A DNA stretch of 58,000 bases from Diphasiastrum complanatum (lineage: Eukaryota > Streptophyta > Lycopodiopsida > Lycopodiales > Lycopodiaceae): assembly GCA_029204225.1 (NCBI GenBank), contig CM055111.1, positions 28,606,340-28,664,339 on the forward strand, written 5' to 3'. Below, in pieces: positions 34,501 through 48,429 of the stretch. The number at the start of each line of letters is the position of its first letter. Positions within the stretch are counted from its first letter, which is position 1. The translations under genes were made by a program, and so were the position numbers. Below the pieces are notes generated by a model. The model was given only the letters and a program-made list of their open reading frames with translations. It did not search any database and had not been told where the DNA came from.

Positions 34501-35449
34501 TAATAGAGGAGGTTTGATTTTGTTGATTATAAGAAATTTATTAGTTTCAAATTTTTGTGAAGACAACATTGGATGTTTTTAGCACTATTAGAACATGTTC
34601 TTGAGTTGTAAATCTACTTCACAAGATAGAATTTTTCTTAAAAAGAAACTAGGAAGGTTAGACCTTGATGGTTGTGTAAGAAGGATGGATGTATATGAAA
34701 TCAGTGTGTATGTTTGAACTTTTCTTAGATTTGGCTATTAGTAATAGAAAGTTGAATGAAACAACTACATGCTTTAAGGTTTGGAGAAAGAGAAAGACCA
34801 AAGATGAGTGTATGTATAGTGACAATAAACATAGATTTTGTTTTAGGATAATTGCATGAGAAAAGGTAAGATTGTTAAATATAGTGTGGACATAATTTTC
34901 CTAGACTTGCCCACTGATCTCCTTGAAGAAAACTTCCATGGATCTATTCTATTGGACATTGATCTGTAGTTTGCATCATCCATAGTGGATGACTTGGGTT
35001 GTGTTATGTGTTTAATTGCTTTATTGCATTCAATGGTCTTTCTGTGCAATGGGAAAGTGTGACCTAAAGTGTGGTGTTGAGTGAATTGGATTTGTATGTG
35101 AATGGAAGTAAGTCACTCCAACCCCAAAAGCTCTTGTACACACGTATCATAGGTGTACTTTATTGTGCATTTGCACTCAAACTGTTGCGACACCTACTTG
35201 ACTTTATTGCAAGCTCACACCTTCTCAATTCATGTGCTATGTTGTTGGATTTTTTTTCATTCATTCACAAAGAGACATGCAATCTAGTGGAGCCCAACAC
35301 ATACAACGATACTTTAGATTTGTGGACACATCACTATCTTGATTCTGAGCACCTTATCAATAATCGAATTGGACAACTTGCTTGAGCTGAAGAGTTTGTA
35401 TGTTATTGTTTTCTTGTCGATTGATCATACAAGCATCTACATCAAACTC
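31511..35449. other. Unassigned AT-rich sequence
   Basis: No coding, RNA or clear repeat feature is recognised. Frames of up to 104 codons occur but lack family motifs. The last part, near 34840-35400, may belong to the copia relic that begins at 35450. Confidence 0.35.
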
Positions 35450-36222
35450 CACTTTAAGACCTTTGCTTAGCAATTGACTGCACAATGTTAGCATGAGCAT
35501 CCAACAAACCATTAGGAATAACTTGAACAAGCTCTCCTTCCTTAATGCCCTCATCAATGCAAGCTAACTCATCATTTAAAGCCTTCACTCTCAAAACAAA
35601 ACAATTAGGATTCTCTTCCTTCTTTTGCAAACTTCGAAAGATTTGTCTTCTTAGAGTCAACACTCTAGATGTAGACTTGGACTATAAAGCTTCTTCAAAG
35701 CTTCCCAAGCCTCCAAAGATGATATGCACTTACCAATCTCCTCAAGTAGCTCATTGGTAACACAAATCTGTGGGCCCAGCCAATAAGAGCCCAATTTCAA
35801 CTTTCAAATTTATTTTTGAAATTTAGTTTGTGCCTAAAGTGAAGTTACTAAATGTAGAGGTAGTTTGGAATATTGGTCTTGTTTATACACTAAAATTAGT
35901 GAGGAATCAACCTATCTTAGGCCAAAGCTACCTTTCATTTTAAGTTTCTATTTTTTTTCACAACCCTTCAAAGAACTTCAGTAATCTTCACAAAACTTTA
36001 GAAAACTTCAAATCTGATTTTTCATCTCGATCATGTGTAGAGCTCTTTTAGCTCTCTTGTCATACCTCCCTTGATCTTGTTGTGCCATGGGTCTTTCCTC
36101 CACACCTACAACAATGTCCATCAACTCATGCATCTCAAGAAGTGATTCCATTCACCTTCCATGTAGAGTAGTTGGATGAGGTGAGCCCATCATTGCTCTC
36201 CAACATAAAGCTTCCATTTTAG
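35450..36222 (-). pseudogene. copia gag relic split by a 238-bp insertion
   Basis: The minus strand from 36222 reads MLESNDGLTSSNYSTWK, then after a shift MDIVVGVEERPMAQQDQ and KRAKRALHM, the gag N-terminus of the same family as element A. After an insertion (35771-36008) it resumes with NELLEEIGKC, SLEAWEALK and, in frame 35663-35454, LRRQIFRSLQKKEENPN and ALNDELACIDEGIKEGELVQ. Several frameshifts make it inactive. Protease and pol are not found downstream. Confidence 0.85.
35771..36008. mobile_element. 238-bp insertion with 8-bp target duplication, class unknown
   Basis: The copia gag reading is interrupted by 238 bp flanked by CAAATCTG on both sides (35763-35770 and 36009-36016). Removing the insert and one repeat restores the gag frame at the junction, so this is a clean insertion. 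The ends are TGGGCCCAGCC on the left and GAAAACTT on the right. There are no obvious terminal inverted repeats, no TG...CA ends and no poly(A) tail. An 8-bp duplication is typical of hAT elements but also possible for a SINE. Confidence 0.72.
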
Positions 36223-36225
36223 CAA

Positions 36226-37213
36226 TGTTGAAGTGCCTGATCCTCTCTTACCTGTTCCAATGCACAAAGCACTCTTTTGTGAAGAACAACTGATCAGACA
36301 GATCTTGATTCTACTAACAAAGCACGCAGTTTACTTGACAAAGGATGAGAAAGAAACGAACATGAACTTGAAATAGTTTTATTCGTGATCAACCTCGAAG
36401 GATTCGCAAAATTTGTCTTGTAGTCAACTCGAAAGATTCGCAAAACAGTTTCTTGTAGAAGCTCGTGGCTTTCTTGTTGAAGCTCGAAAGATTCGTGAAC
36501 AGAATCTTGTTGCAAAATATTTTCTTTCTTCTTCAAACCTCAGATGTCGTGAAATTGTTGCGAACAATTCACAAAGTCTTTTGGACTGTTCTTCAAGCTC
36601 ACCTGTCGCGAACAGTTCATGAAATATTCAGAATTTCTTCTTCATGCTCAAAGTTGTCATCTGTCGCGAACAATTTGCAAAAGACGAAAATGTCGTGAAG
36701 AGACAAGTGTTGCGAACAATTCGCAAAACACGAAGCTGAGACAAAGAGATGGACTGTCACGAATAATTTGCGAACAAAATTTATTCAACCTTGGAAACAG
36801 AGTGTCTATTTGAATATCAACCGTCGTAAATGGTTGGATATCTACTGTTACAGAATTAAAAGGCCAAAAGACCTGTCCTGTGACAATATAAATACATGTG
36901 CACTACTCATTGTAACTCACTCACTCAATCAGAGACACAACAGCGAGATAAGACAACAAGAGATGTATATTGATGATTCAGATTCAGAGTTATAAAAATT
37001 CGTTTTTGATCAATAGTTTCTTATTGTCTAAAATTGTCTTAAGTTGTCTCTTAATCTCACATATAATTTTTGCACGCATATTCAATCAGAGCTAATACTA
37101 TTCTATTAGTACATAGATCAGATACAGTCTTGATTGAAGACACTGATATTAGTTTGATTTATTCAAACTTTCATTGTGTTCTCTGTGGAAGAATAATCAC
37201 TATTTTTTCTACA
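36226..37213 (+). repeat. Plus-strand LTR (about 988 bp) with PBS
   Basis: Begins TGTTGAAGTG at 36226 and ends TTTTCTACA at 37213. One base later, at 37215-37226, is TGATATCAGAGC, a one-mismatch tRNA-Met primer-binding site. A TATA box (AATATAAATAC near 36886) precedes a plausible transcription start in the last third, as expected for an LTR. It contains repeated TCGCGAACAATTTGC-like words. The left border is the least certain point; AGCAA precedes it. The internal region downstream shows no clear gag. Confidence 0.65.
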
Positions 37214-37226
37214 GTGATATCAGAGC

Positions 37227-38709
37227 TTACAGAATTGAATCTGATATAATGGTATCAGACTATACATGTTCAAAGCTGATACAGTGACATAAGAATAAAT
37301 CAGAGTTGATACAATGGTATCTTCGCACCTCTCTCAACATTCTTCATACATCCATCAACAGGCCGCTATTTGGAGTGATTCAGAAAATTAGAAGATGTTG
37401 TCGATCAATATTCATCGACTTCATTGACATCAACTCAAGGGCAAACAATCAACTCCTAATCCAACTCCCGTGACCATCGACTGTCACCACTCAATAGAAA
37501 GCTCTCACTCAGCTCTATCCAATACAGACTACGTCCTTATTCACTATGTAGTAACTGCACCACTTCATGATTGTTACCTATACAGTTCACTTTAACGGTA
37601 AAGTTGCAACTGATGTATTTATATACAAAATAATAGAAACAAAAAGAGAGAGAGAGATGATAAAAATACACACACCATAGGTGAATCAAAGTCAATTAAT
37701 CAGTGGAAGTGTGAATCAAAGTTCCTCCATGAACTCCATTGTATCAGACTATCTGATTCCATAGAATCAGAGATCATTAGAGAGAGTGAAAGTCATTCAA
37801 GAAGTAGAGATAATATTCAATCTGTAATCAATATAGTAGGATCACAATACATAGTGCATCACTACTGCGAACCATTCTCAAGCATAGGATTGTGATCTGA
37901 TCATTGTTATTACAACAACTTATATACAAATTCTCTATTCTCTATACATGTGTTTGCACTGATGAATGCTTTCTGATAATTTCTTTCTTTATTACTAATA
38001 CTTGTTTCCACGAATCATTCATAATATCTAATTTGAAGGAAGCATTTTTGTCATGGATGCCTAATTGTATCCTTGCCTTCATGGTTGTCTCAAACACCTA
38101 CAAAGATATTCTTCTGATCTAAGAAATAGTTTGAATCAACAATTTATGTAGATCTTGTTATAATTTAACGCTGTGTAGTCTCTTGTCTGGTAACTGAAAT
38201 TTTTTAACCTTAACTGTATCTAATCAATCCACAAGAGAGATTATGCATTGCTACCTTCATCTCCACCAATATTGAAAGCTAGTATTGACACAATGTAGAT
38301 CAGCAAGCAAAAAGAGAGAGAGAGAGTGTTAAATAGCTTCACACATGTGAAGTATATGCTATTGTTTGGAAATAGAGCTAAGAGCAAAGGACAAGTGATA
38401 ATCAAAGCATTTAACTCAAAGAAATGCATGCAAATGGACAAGCTTGTAACTGAAATTTCCAAAAATCTTTAGCTATGCATAGAATGAGCTCCAAAAAGAG
38501 AATATATGTGTTTTGAATAATGCCACTACAATTTTCATACAAGCCACAAAAAGAGAATATGGAGATGTTGAGGAAGGCCATGCACATTTTTTATATTAGC
38601 TTCAAGATATGATTGAAACAACTATGATACTTTGAGATGCGTGATTGGCTTAGAAGGTACATCTCAATTGGGTCTTGCCGGGAATGATCACATGGCACAT
38701 AAGCATTTC

Positions 38710-38711
<2 letters not shown>
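37227..38711. other. Unassigned sequence downstream of LTR
   Basis: This should be the internal region of the retroelement whose LTR ends at 37213, but no gag or pol motif is recognisable. Short GA runs occur near 37648 and 38315, and a CACACATGTG word near 38340. Confidence 0.35.

Positions 38712-38748
<37 letters not shown>
38712..38748 (+). repeat. (GT)n microsatellite
   Basis: A TG dinucleotide array of about 37 bp. Confidence 0.97.
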
Positions 38749-38752
<4 letters not shown>

Positions 38753-41641
38753 ATATGAGAGTTGTTTTTGTTTCAACATAGCTTATATTGTGTGTATTAT
38801 ATAATCTTTACTACTACTATGGAGGTTGGTTGTTTAGGGGTTAGAGATATCGTAACTCAAATTTGGATACTTATAAATGAGAGGATTTTGATGATTCTTG
38901 ATCATACTAAATTGATCCAAAGAAAGTATACTTACAAGAGTAAGTAGAGAATCAAGTAAGCTAAACAAAATATGTAGTTTAAATCCATCATAAGCAAGAT
39001 GATTGCCACTGAAATTGCATTTGAGTTTGTTAGATGCCAAATAATTTTCTCTAATCATAATCAAATCACCTCATGACAACATATGTAAGGTGATTATAAA
39101 CATGAATGCACACATAGTACAAGGACCTAATGCTACCTTGATGATCTATATAATCATGAACAGTTTATTTGATGATAAAGAAAGGGCAGGGGCATTTTTT
39201 TTCTTGCCACGAGGGGGGGGTATATCGGTGGGTGGTTTCTAGAATTCATATGTAATATCAATTGGCCATAAATCCAAGGATGACATTAGACTCACAAATT
39301 GGCCAAGTGTTGATAGTGAGTACAAATATTGCCCAATAATAAAAAGTGTAAAAAAACAAATGAGAAAATAATGTCAGTTTGTGGCTCATACTTTTATTTT
39401 AAGTTTATCATGATGAAAAAACAAAATAAAGCAACAAATGATAAAATCCAATCACATGCCACAACTTATATTCTTTTCCATGAAGCACTTGATCAAGAAA
39501 TAATAGTTTATCCATCATGAAATGTCATAAATGCTTTTATAAGAAAATATTGGTCCAAGAAAAGAAAGAAAAACTTGGAACTTATTAGGGATAAGGGGGT
39601 ATGATCCTAAAATGGATGTTATTAGAACTTTTATACTTTATCTTAAACATGGAAATGAATGAATCCATACTATAGAAACCTGGAGAAGGACATAAGATAA
39701 TTAAAAGCTAATGGTTCAATCTCATATTTGGTAGAAATATTTTTCAAATTGATCAAAATAATGTTCACCTTAAAACTATTAGGAGGCGCTTTATAACTGT
39801 AGATACCTACGAGTATTTGATCATTTCACTTTTTTTTTTTTGTTGACATAGTCACTGTATTCTAACTCAAGCAAGAAGTCATCACTAACCAGTGCATTTG
39901 TGCTCATATGACAAGATCAAACCTCCTGATTTTTTCTTTTGAAAATTGAATAATTTTGAATGTTTAATGTCAAAATCTTTCCTAAAATATTTTATCAATC
40001 AAATTTCACTGTCATGTTTTGCAATTTGTCCATTTCCATTCTCACTTTAAAAATTTTCAACTCAGTACATTTGAGAGTATCAATTTTGTGGTATTGTTGA
40101 GCATATTCAATCGTCACTTATTGCTAGGAATGACTTACATTGAGCTATGGCTCTAAATTTTTATGGTTTCACACTATTTTCAATAAAGAAAGTTCTAGTA
40201 TCCATTCTCAAGAAAATATTTTCTTCAATGTTTATCAATCAACTATCATGATGGCGTCTTTGACCTTCTGATTTTTGGGAAGCTTATTCACTTAGAATGG
40301 ACATGAGCACTTATTTTTTTTATTCAAAAGTATATTGTCATGCTTGTTTATGGTAGCCTTATGCATAATATGTGTATGATTGTAAAAATCTAAAATCAAA
40401 GAGTCTTTTTGTGTTCCCCCCCCGCCTATAAATCAAAATTTTTGCCACTTGTGGATTCAAGAGAAGCAAGTTGGTTTGTTGTAAAGTGCATTACATTATC
40501 AACTATTCTAACCATGTTATTTCCTTAGATTGTCTTTCTTGTCACTTTATATCAAACTTGTTTTAAGAATACGAAAATTATACTAGATAGTGACAACTTG
40601 TGTAGATCATGCACAACTATGCAATGAAAAAATGCATCAAAAAGTGCTTCTCATAAACATCTATTATGCCTATGAGTATTTGCAATAGGTTATCAGCTAA
40701 TTTATTATTTTTGGAGAAAAATGTGTAGCTTATTATTTCCTATGTGCTAGTTAGGTATCTAGTTGCAAATGTCATTTAAGGCAAATTTCATGATGTCATC
40801 ATTTGATTTTTACTTAATATTGACATTCTTTAAGCATGTAGTCTTTTTTTTAAAGTTTGATGGTCTACGGACCTTTTTTAGGAATAGCCAAAGAGAGATA
40901 TAGAATATTCAAATAGAACACCTTGTAATTGGGCTTTATGTCCTAATACCCTTTGGTTCTATTGTCTTATAATACTGGTCTTAAAATTTTAGTGGTTCAA
41001 GGAAATTATGAAAGTCTATCTTTAGAAGGCTTGTTTGATTACAACATCCCTAAGGTTATATGTATATCAATCAGCCCTTCACAAGATTATATGTGGTAAT
41101 ATTGTTGGTGTATTAAATATTTCTGGGAATGTTTTGCTTAAAAGCATTCAAAAGGATACACTAGTATAACACGTAAAAGTGGTGGTGTGGAGCTTAAGTC
41201 TAGCTATTAGCAAAAGGTGGGAGGAAGTGACAAAGGTGATGGAGCTTGTGGCTCATAACTATCCTTTGTTTCCACATATGAAGGAAAACATGACAAGGGG
41301 AGGTGGTGCCAAATCAAAGGCCATGTGAAACAATGGATATGAAGCTAAGGACAAAGGTCTAAACAACGATGACATTACTAAAATATCAGTTAACGATGTT
41401 ATAAAAGGTGAAAAATCTTTTGTTCAAGTTAAAGGTAGAAGGTCAACTTCTCAATCATTTCACCTATCAATAATAGATCATAATTGACCTACTAAAGCAT
41501 GTGTGGAATTTGATAACTTTTTTAATTTTGCTAACAATCCACGGTTGCTAGCACAATTCTAGTAAGATAAAATAAGTAAAAAATAGCTCAAGGAGCTCTT
41601 ACTTGTCCTTCGTATTGATAGATTTCCATTGACCATAAATT
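38749..41641. other. Unassigned AT-rich sequence
   Basis: Long AT-rich stretch with homopolymer runs and no supported gene, RNA or element on either strand. Confidence 0.4.
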
Positions 41642-43608
<1,967 letters not shown>

Positions 43609-43656
43609 TGTCGTGTCTAAAAGTCTAATTGTTTTCAACAATGAGAAGTTTCATTT

Positions 43657-44046
43657 ATGTTGAACATAAATAGAGTAACTTTTGTACCCCCCACGAATGT
43701 TGCTTCAAGAAGAAACTCAAAGAGATGGATTCTTTGTCTTAGAGAAGCCTTTAGCCATAATTTCCAAAAAGGAAAAACACGTTTCTATATTAAAAAATAT
43801 GATTCCTTCAAACAAATAGAAATTTCTAGAACTCTAATTCCAATGTTGACAATAGTTCGTCAAAATCCAAGTTCCAAATTTATTGCTATTATCGCAAAAA
43901 AAAAAAAAAAGGGACACATGATAAAGGCTTGTAGGACTTTGAAGAAAAGAATAGACAATAGGCAAAAACTGGTTCCAAGAGAACCATTGAGGAAGAGTTT
44001 TGAAGAAAAACAAAATGTTGTTATGGCTAGAATTGAGAATTTTTAG
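43657..44046 (+). pseudogene. copia gag zinc-knuckle relic
   Basis: The frame ends with KGHMIKACRTLKKRID. Just upstream, in the adjacent register, it reads KFYCYYRKKKK. Together they resemble a C-x2-C-x4-H-x4-C gag knuckle in which one cysteine has become arginine and an A-run (near 43899-43912) has changed length. The basic region before it fits the end of copia gag. No protease or LTR is recognised downstream. Confidence 0.5.
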
Positions 44047-45099
44047 ACTTAGGAGATTGAAATCTTCCATTAATGATGGTAGATTATTTTGAAAATTTCT
44101 CATATTCTATGGTAATGTGATGTTCGAAACATCAATTTTGCATCTAATGTCTAAATTGTGCCATGTTGGGCTTCTTCCTCTTCCCCCCTACTATGCATGG
44201 GCTCTAAGGGCTCCATTTAAGAGTGATGGTGATGGGTGAGGTGTAAGGCAAATGTTTCAAGATTCTCAATCCATTTTTAAGATCATTTTAGAAGATAGGG
44301 CTAGTACTCAACATGGGCCTAGGGATACTCCCACTTTGGGCACTAGAAAATTTGACAATTTTATCTTTCCTTCTACTACCGATTTGTAGCCTTACTTAGC
44401 TTGGGTTCATCGTGGTGTTGCCTAGGAATCTCTACTATGGCATATTGTTGGGCTGATTTGGTTCTCGTGAGAATCAAATCAAGAATAATTGTTTTTGGAA
44501 ATTACTGTGGAATAAATGTAATTGATTTAAGAGTTCTAGTTGCTTTCAAGATCTTATAACTCGGTATCAATATAATTGAATAAATCTACAATATCATTGG
44601 CAGACATCTATGACAGCCATGCTTAATGAAGTAGCTAATGATTCGCTGATACTTATCACAAGAAGTAGTGGAAGCAAAATATGGTTCATGCTTTAAAGAA
44701 TAGAATATATGATACTTCATCCACAACAAAAGTATTCATTAGGTTAGTGATGGATTTAATCTTGCTTCTACTCACCTATTTTGATTTTCTGAGGGCTTCT
44801 ATTCATCTGTATATACTCACTTTTCTATAAGCTACTTGAACAATTTTTAGAGATGAACTATTATTCTAAATAGTCTATAATTCTACTCACATTCTTTGAC
44901 AATATGTAGAAATACATGGGATTCGGCAAAGGTTGACAAAAGATGAAAAAATTCTGACTTTGACTGGCTCAATGAAATTTCGACTAATGCCGACACAAGG
45001 AAATGCCGACTAATATATCGAGATGCACCTTTGTCAAAAATGCCTACTTTGACTAGCCAATGAAAATGTCGACTTAGAATAATATCGATCAGCTTGATT
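44047..45099. other. Unassigned sequence
   Basis: No supported coding region. It may contain decayed retroelement DNA connected with the knuckle relic at 43657-44046. Confidence 0.35.
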
Positions 45100-45917
45100 C
45101 GACATTTGCATGGTGCCACTCAATATGGAGCACTTTTCCCCTTGATCCAGTCATGACAACATCACTGCACGATAATATTTCTACAAGCAAAAATACTTCA
45201 TTGTCAATCAAAGAATGTAGAAAACCTTATAGTCTATCTAATCTTGTAAACACTCAAATTAGGATAACATCGTTTACAAGATTGCGTTAAGCAATAAACT
45301 CTCTAACTCCATGTGTATATATAGAGGGACTCTAAAAGATTCAAGAATGCGTGTAAGAGGATGAGAGATCAAGAAAGTGATCTAGAAAAGGGTAGGATCA
45401 TTGTGCTTAACACACAACTACTGTGAACTTATTTGAATACCTTACTGCTTGATTGCTAATGGGATTTTCTTTGATGATCTTATTGATATACACTTTAAGT
45501 AGCTTCACTATATAGATTCACTTTTGGCATCAACGTGTGACTTTATTTATTGTATCTATATTGATTGTATATTGAATGCTCGCACGTACTTTTCTTCTAA
45601 GTCTAGTCTGTTCAATCTCTCTTAATTAAATTTAATGTTGAATATCAGATTAGAACTTAATATTTGAACATGAAAATAACAGGATTGGTTACCCTTTGCT
45701 GGAGATCACCTGGAAGCCCGATGTAGTCGTTCTTCAAATAGCTCGGTTGTCTGAGTTGTGATTCCTACAGGTATATGATGAATAGACACAGAACCTAAAA
45801 TAGCTTTCATCTGATCCTAGATCAAAGATTAGTAAATGTGCATGGAGAATCTTGAAATAGAAATTAGTGTTCATCATCAAGAAGACAACTGTGAGGCTTA
45901 ATTTCCGATAGTCCCCC
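45100..45917 (-). repeat. Probable 3' LTR of copia element 5 (left border uncertain)
   Basis: On the minus strand the pol end at 45925 is followed by a purine run AAGGGGGGA (about 45908-45917), the expected polypurine tract, and then sequence that should be the LTR. The first bases are TATCGG rather than TGT..., possibly a G-to-A change. A TATA-like TATATATA lies near 45314-45322. The far border could not be determined, so the left coordinate is approximate. Confidence 0.45.
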
Positions 45918-45924
45918 CTTAAGA

Positions 45925-46716
45925 TCACGGTTGGTGCCTTGGTATCTTTGTCAGGTTCAGCATGCTGAAAAACTTCTGATGCTTGATCCTGGGAAGCACT
46001 TTGGTGAAGATGTATGCAACCATTTTTGTTGTGGAGAAGTATTGAAGGATCGCTTGCCCTAAGAAAACTTTCTCTCGAATGAAATGATACTGGATTTCTA
46101 TGTGCTTAGACTTGCCATGAAATATGGGATTCAATGACAGTGAAATACAACTCAAGTTGTCACACACGATGGTAGTAGCATTGAACGGAGTGTGATGTAA
46201 GTCGCGAAGTAATAACCTAATCCATATAGCTTCTTTTTAAGCTTGACATGCTACGATGTACTCTGTCTATGTTGAAGAAAGCACGACTAATTTCTGCTTC
46301 CTTGAGTGTCACGAAATCAGTCCCCCTGCCAAATAGAAGTAGAACCCGGAGGTAGATTTTTTGGTGGAGACTGTTCCTCCCCAATCTGAGTCAGAGTAGC
46401 CTTGCAGGATGAGTGGGTCGATAGCATTTTCATCATACCATAGAATGTGATCTAAACTTTCCTAAATATATCTCATCACTCTCTTTAATGCTTTCCAATG
46501 AGAGATCCCAGGATTGGACATGAATTGACTTAACGTGCTAATAGTGTATGCTAAATTTGGTCTAGTACACAACATTGCATAAATCAAAGATCCTATAAGT
46601 GAATGATAAGGGTACTTCGCTAAGTCGAGTACTTCACTTTCAGAATCAGCACAAGTAGATTTAGTCAATACTATGCTTGGATCCATTGGAGTATCAATTG
46701 GTTTGCAATCAGACAT
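45925..46716 (-). pseudogene. copia 5 RNase H region
   Basis: The frame 46716-46462 shows CKPIDTPMDPSI, YPYHSLIGSLIYAM, TRPNLAYTISTLSQFMSNPG and HWKALKRVMRYI, leading into RNase H. The middle (46460-46170) is broken by stops but keeps a recognisable order. The frame 46167-45925 has NPIFHGKSKHIEIQYHFIRE and YIFTKVLP, the RNase H tail. The catalytic region is degenerate. Confidence 0.87.
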
Positions 46717-46749
46717 ATGAAATTATTTTTAAATGCCTTTTAGATATGT

Positions 46750-47421
46750 CTACTGGCTAAGATAGATCTTCTTCTGGAGTCTTTCTCTAGTAATGTGAAT
46801 TCCTAGCAAAGAATGGATATCACCTAGATCAATCATGACAAGTTCCTTAGTAGTGTGTGGTAGGAAATTGTCGTTAGACAAAATAAATGCATCATCTACG
46901 TAAAGAGCTATGTGGACTGAATGGACACCTATATGCTTGGAATAGACATTACAATCAGTCAAATTGTTTGCAAAACCCAATTGAATGAGATAAGAGTTGA
47001 TTCTATCGAACCATGCTCTTGCGGCCTACTTCAGACCATAGATTGCTTTGTGCAGCTTGCACACTTTAAGGCCCCTTCTGGTTGGAAGGTATACAGCTCC
47101 TCTTCGACATCGCCATTGAGAAATGTTGTCTTGACAATGGTGCATTTTGAGGTCTTTTGCGGCTGCCAATGCTATCAGAGTTCTGATTGACTGCATTTTG
47201 ACAATAGGAATAAAAATTTCTTGATAATCCACTCCTTGGACTTGAGTGAATCCTCTAGCCACTAGTCGTGCTTTCCATTTTGCAATGAAACCATCAGAGT
47301 TGATCTTCTTCTTGAAGATCCACTTGTTGTCGATAACTCTCTTTGAGTGGGGAAGTCGACCAGTGTCCAGGTCTGATTCGTCAAAAGTGAGTTGTACTCG
47401 CCTTCCATAGTTTCTTGCCAC
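46750..47421 (-). pseudogene. copia 5 reverse transcriptase
   Basis: The first block, 47421-47026, has NKWIFKKKINSDGFIAKWKA, RLVARGFTQVQGVDYQE and HKAIYGLK. The second, 46980-46750, has DCNVYSKHIG, then ALYVDDAFILSN (the YVDD catalytic box) and DLGDIHSLLGIHITRE. The shift between them lies at about 46985-47026. Motif A is altered (HCQDNISQW rather than a D-V-x-x-A-F pattern). Confidence 0.9.
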
Positions 47422-47522
47422 TTCAAAGCATCCTTGGAGTTAATTGCTTCGGCTAGGGTCTCTGGTTCTTCTGATGAAGTCCAGAATGATTGAGGTGTAT
47501 ACCTCTCAAGAACTGTTCGAGT

Positions 47523-47841
47523 CTATGAGGATCTGCAAACACTTGGTTGACCATAATGCAATGATGCTTCTTCTTGAATTTGTCTAGATCTGCTTGAGCT
47601 AGCTTGGTCTGGTCTGGTGACAAGTATTGTCGGTTGCTCGACTTCTATAGCTGTACCTGCAGGTTCTATAGAAGAGACATTATTGTTGGAAGATTCCATG
47701 CTACGTAAAATAAGATGAAATGACATAACATCGTTTATCAATGGTTGTTCAAAATCATAGTATGTATGTTCTTGGAATATTACATCCCTAGAGACAAATG
47801 CTACATTGGTGGATGGATCATAAACTTTGTAGGCCTTATGT
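47523..47841 (-). pseudogene. copia 5 integrase tail and linker
   Basis: The minus strand starts at about 47841 with VYDPSTNVAFVSRDVIF and continues as an acidic/serine-rich linker (SMESSNNNVSSIEPAGTAIE). This joins integrase to RT in copia polyproteins. The sequence upstream of 47841 is unrelated, so this is the truncation point. Confidence 0.8.
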
Positions 47842-48429
47842 TAATTAGTTTGGGCTCAAAATGGGCCCTTTAAGATATTTGACTTTAGAGAGAGGTTACG
47901 TAGAGAGAGAATGAAAACCAGTTTTGTTTGGTTATCATTTTTTGAGTTTCCGGTAATGCCGCATTCTAACTATTGTGGTTAGAACTAGTTCTAACTTCAG
48001 GCATTAATTTGCTAGGCGTGTTTGTAACAACACCCATACATTTGTCATATAATTTGGGGCTGTAAATGTCTACCAATAATAATATTACAACATGGTACCT
48101 GCGCCTAAAAGTAATGAATGGTCTATCATTAAAGCCTAATGGTCACCAAATTTTGTACCTAGAGATATGATATGTTTGCAGAAACTCACGAGGCTTTGCT
48201 CTACATAAGAACAAACATGACAATAAAAAAAACTTTAAGTTCGAATTTCATGCCCGGATTTCGGTTCAGCACGCGCACATATCATTCGAATATCCTTCAG
48301 CCATGGCAGGTCAGCGTGCACCTTGGCCTAGGAGACGGTGGTGGAGGACGAGGTGGTGGTGGATTTCTTTGGTGGCCTCCTTGCATTGCGACACCTCCAA
48401 TATGAATCCGTGTTGTTTGCTTTGTGCGA
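47842..48429. other. Unassigned sequence left of the large palindrome
   Basis: No gene is recognised. It contains a TTTCGGTTCAGCACGCGCAC word near 48258 that recurs in and around the palindrome (48450, 49398). Confidence 0.4.

Larger units (their letters stand above)
45925..47841 (-). mobile_element. Ty1/copia element 5, 5' truncated pol
   Basis: Minus-strand pol from the integrase tail to the end of RNase H. The integrase tail near 47836-47770 reads KVYDPSTNVAFVSRDVIFQE; then come linker, RT, RNase H and a polypurine tract. Gag, protease and the integrase core are missing, since the element begins abruptly at about 47841. It has the only minus-strand copia RT in the window with its YVDD box. 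Frameshifts lie between the listed pieces. Confidence 0.9.

Noticed and set aside
35071-35385. 104-codon plus-strand frame
   Set aside because: No recognisable motif; it probably runs through decayed retroelement DNA.
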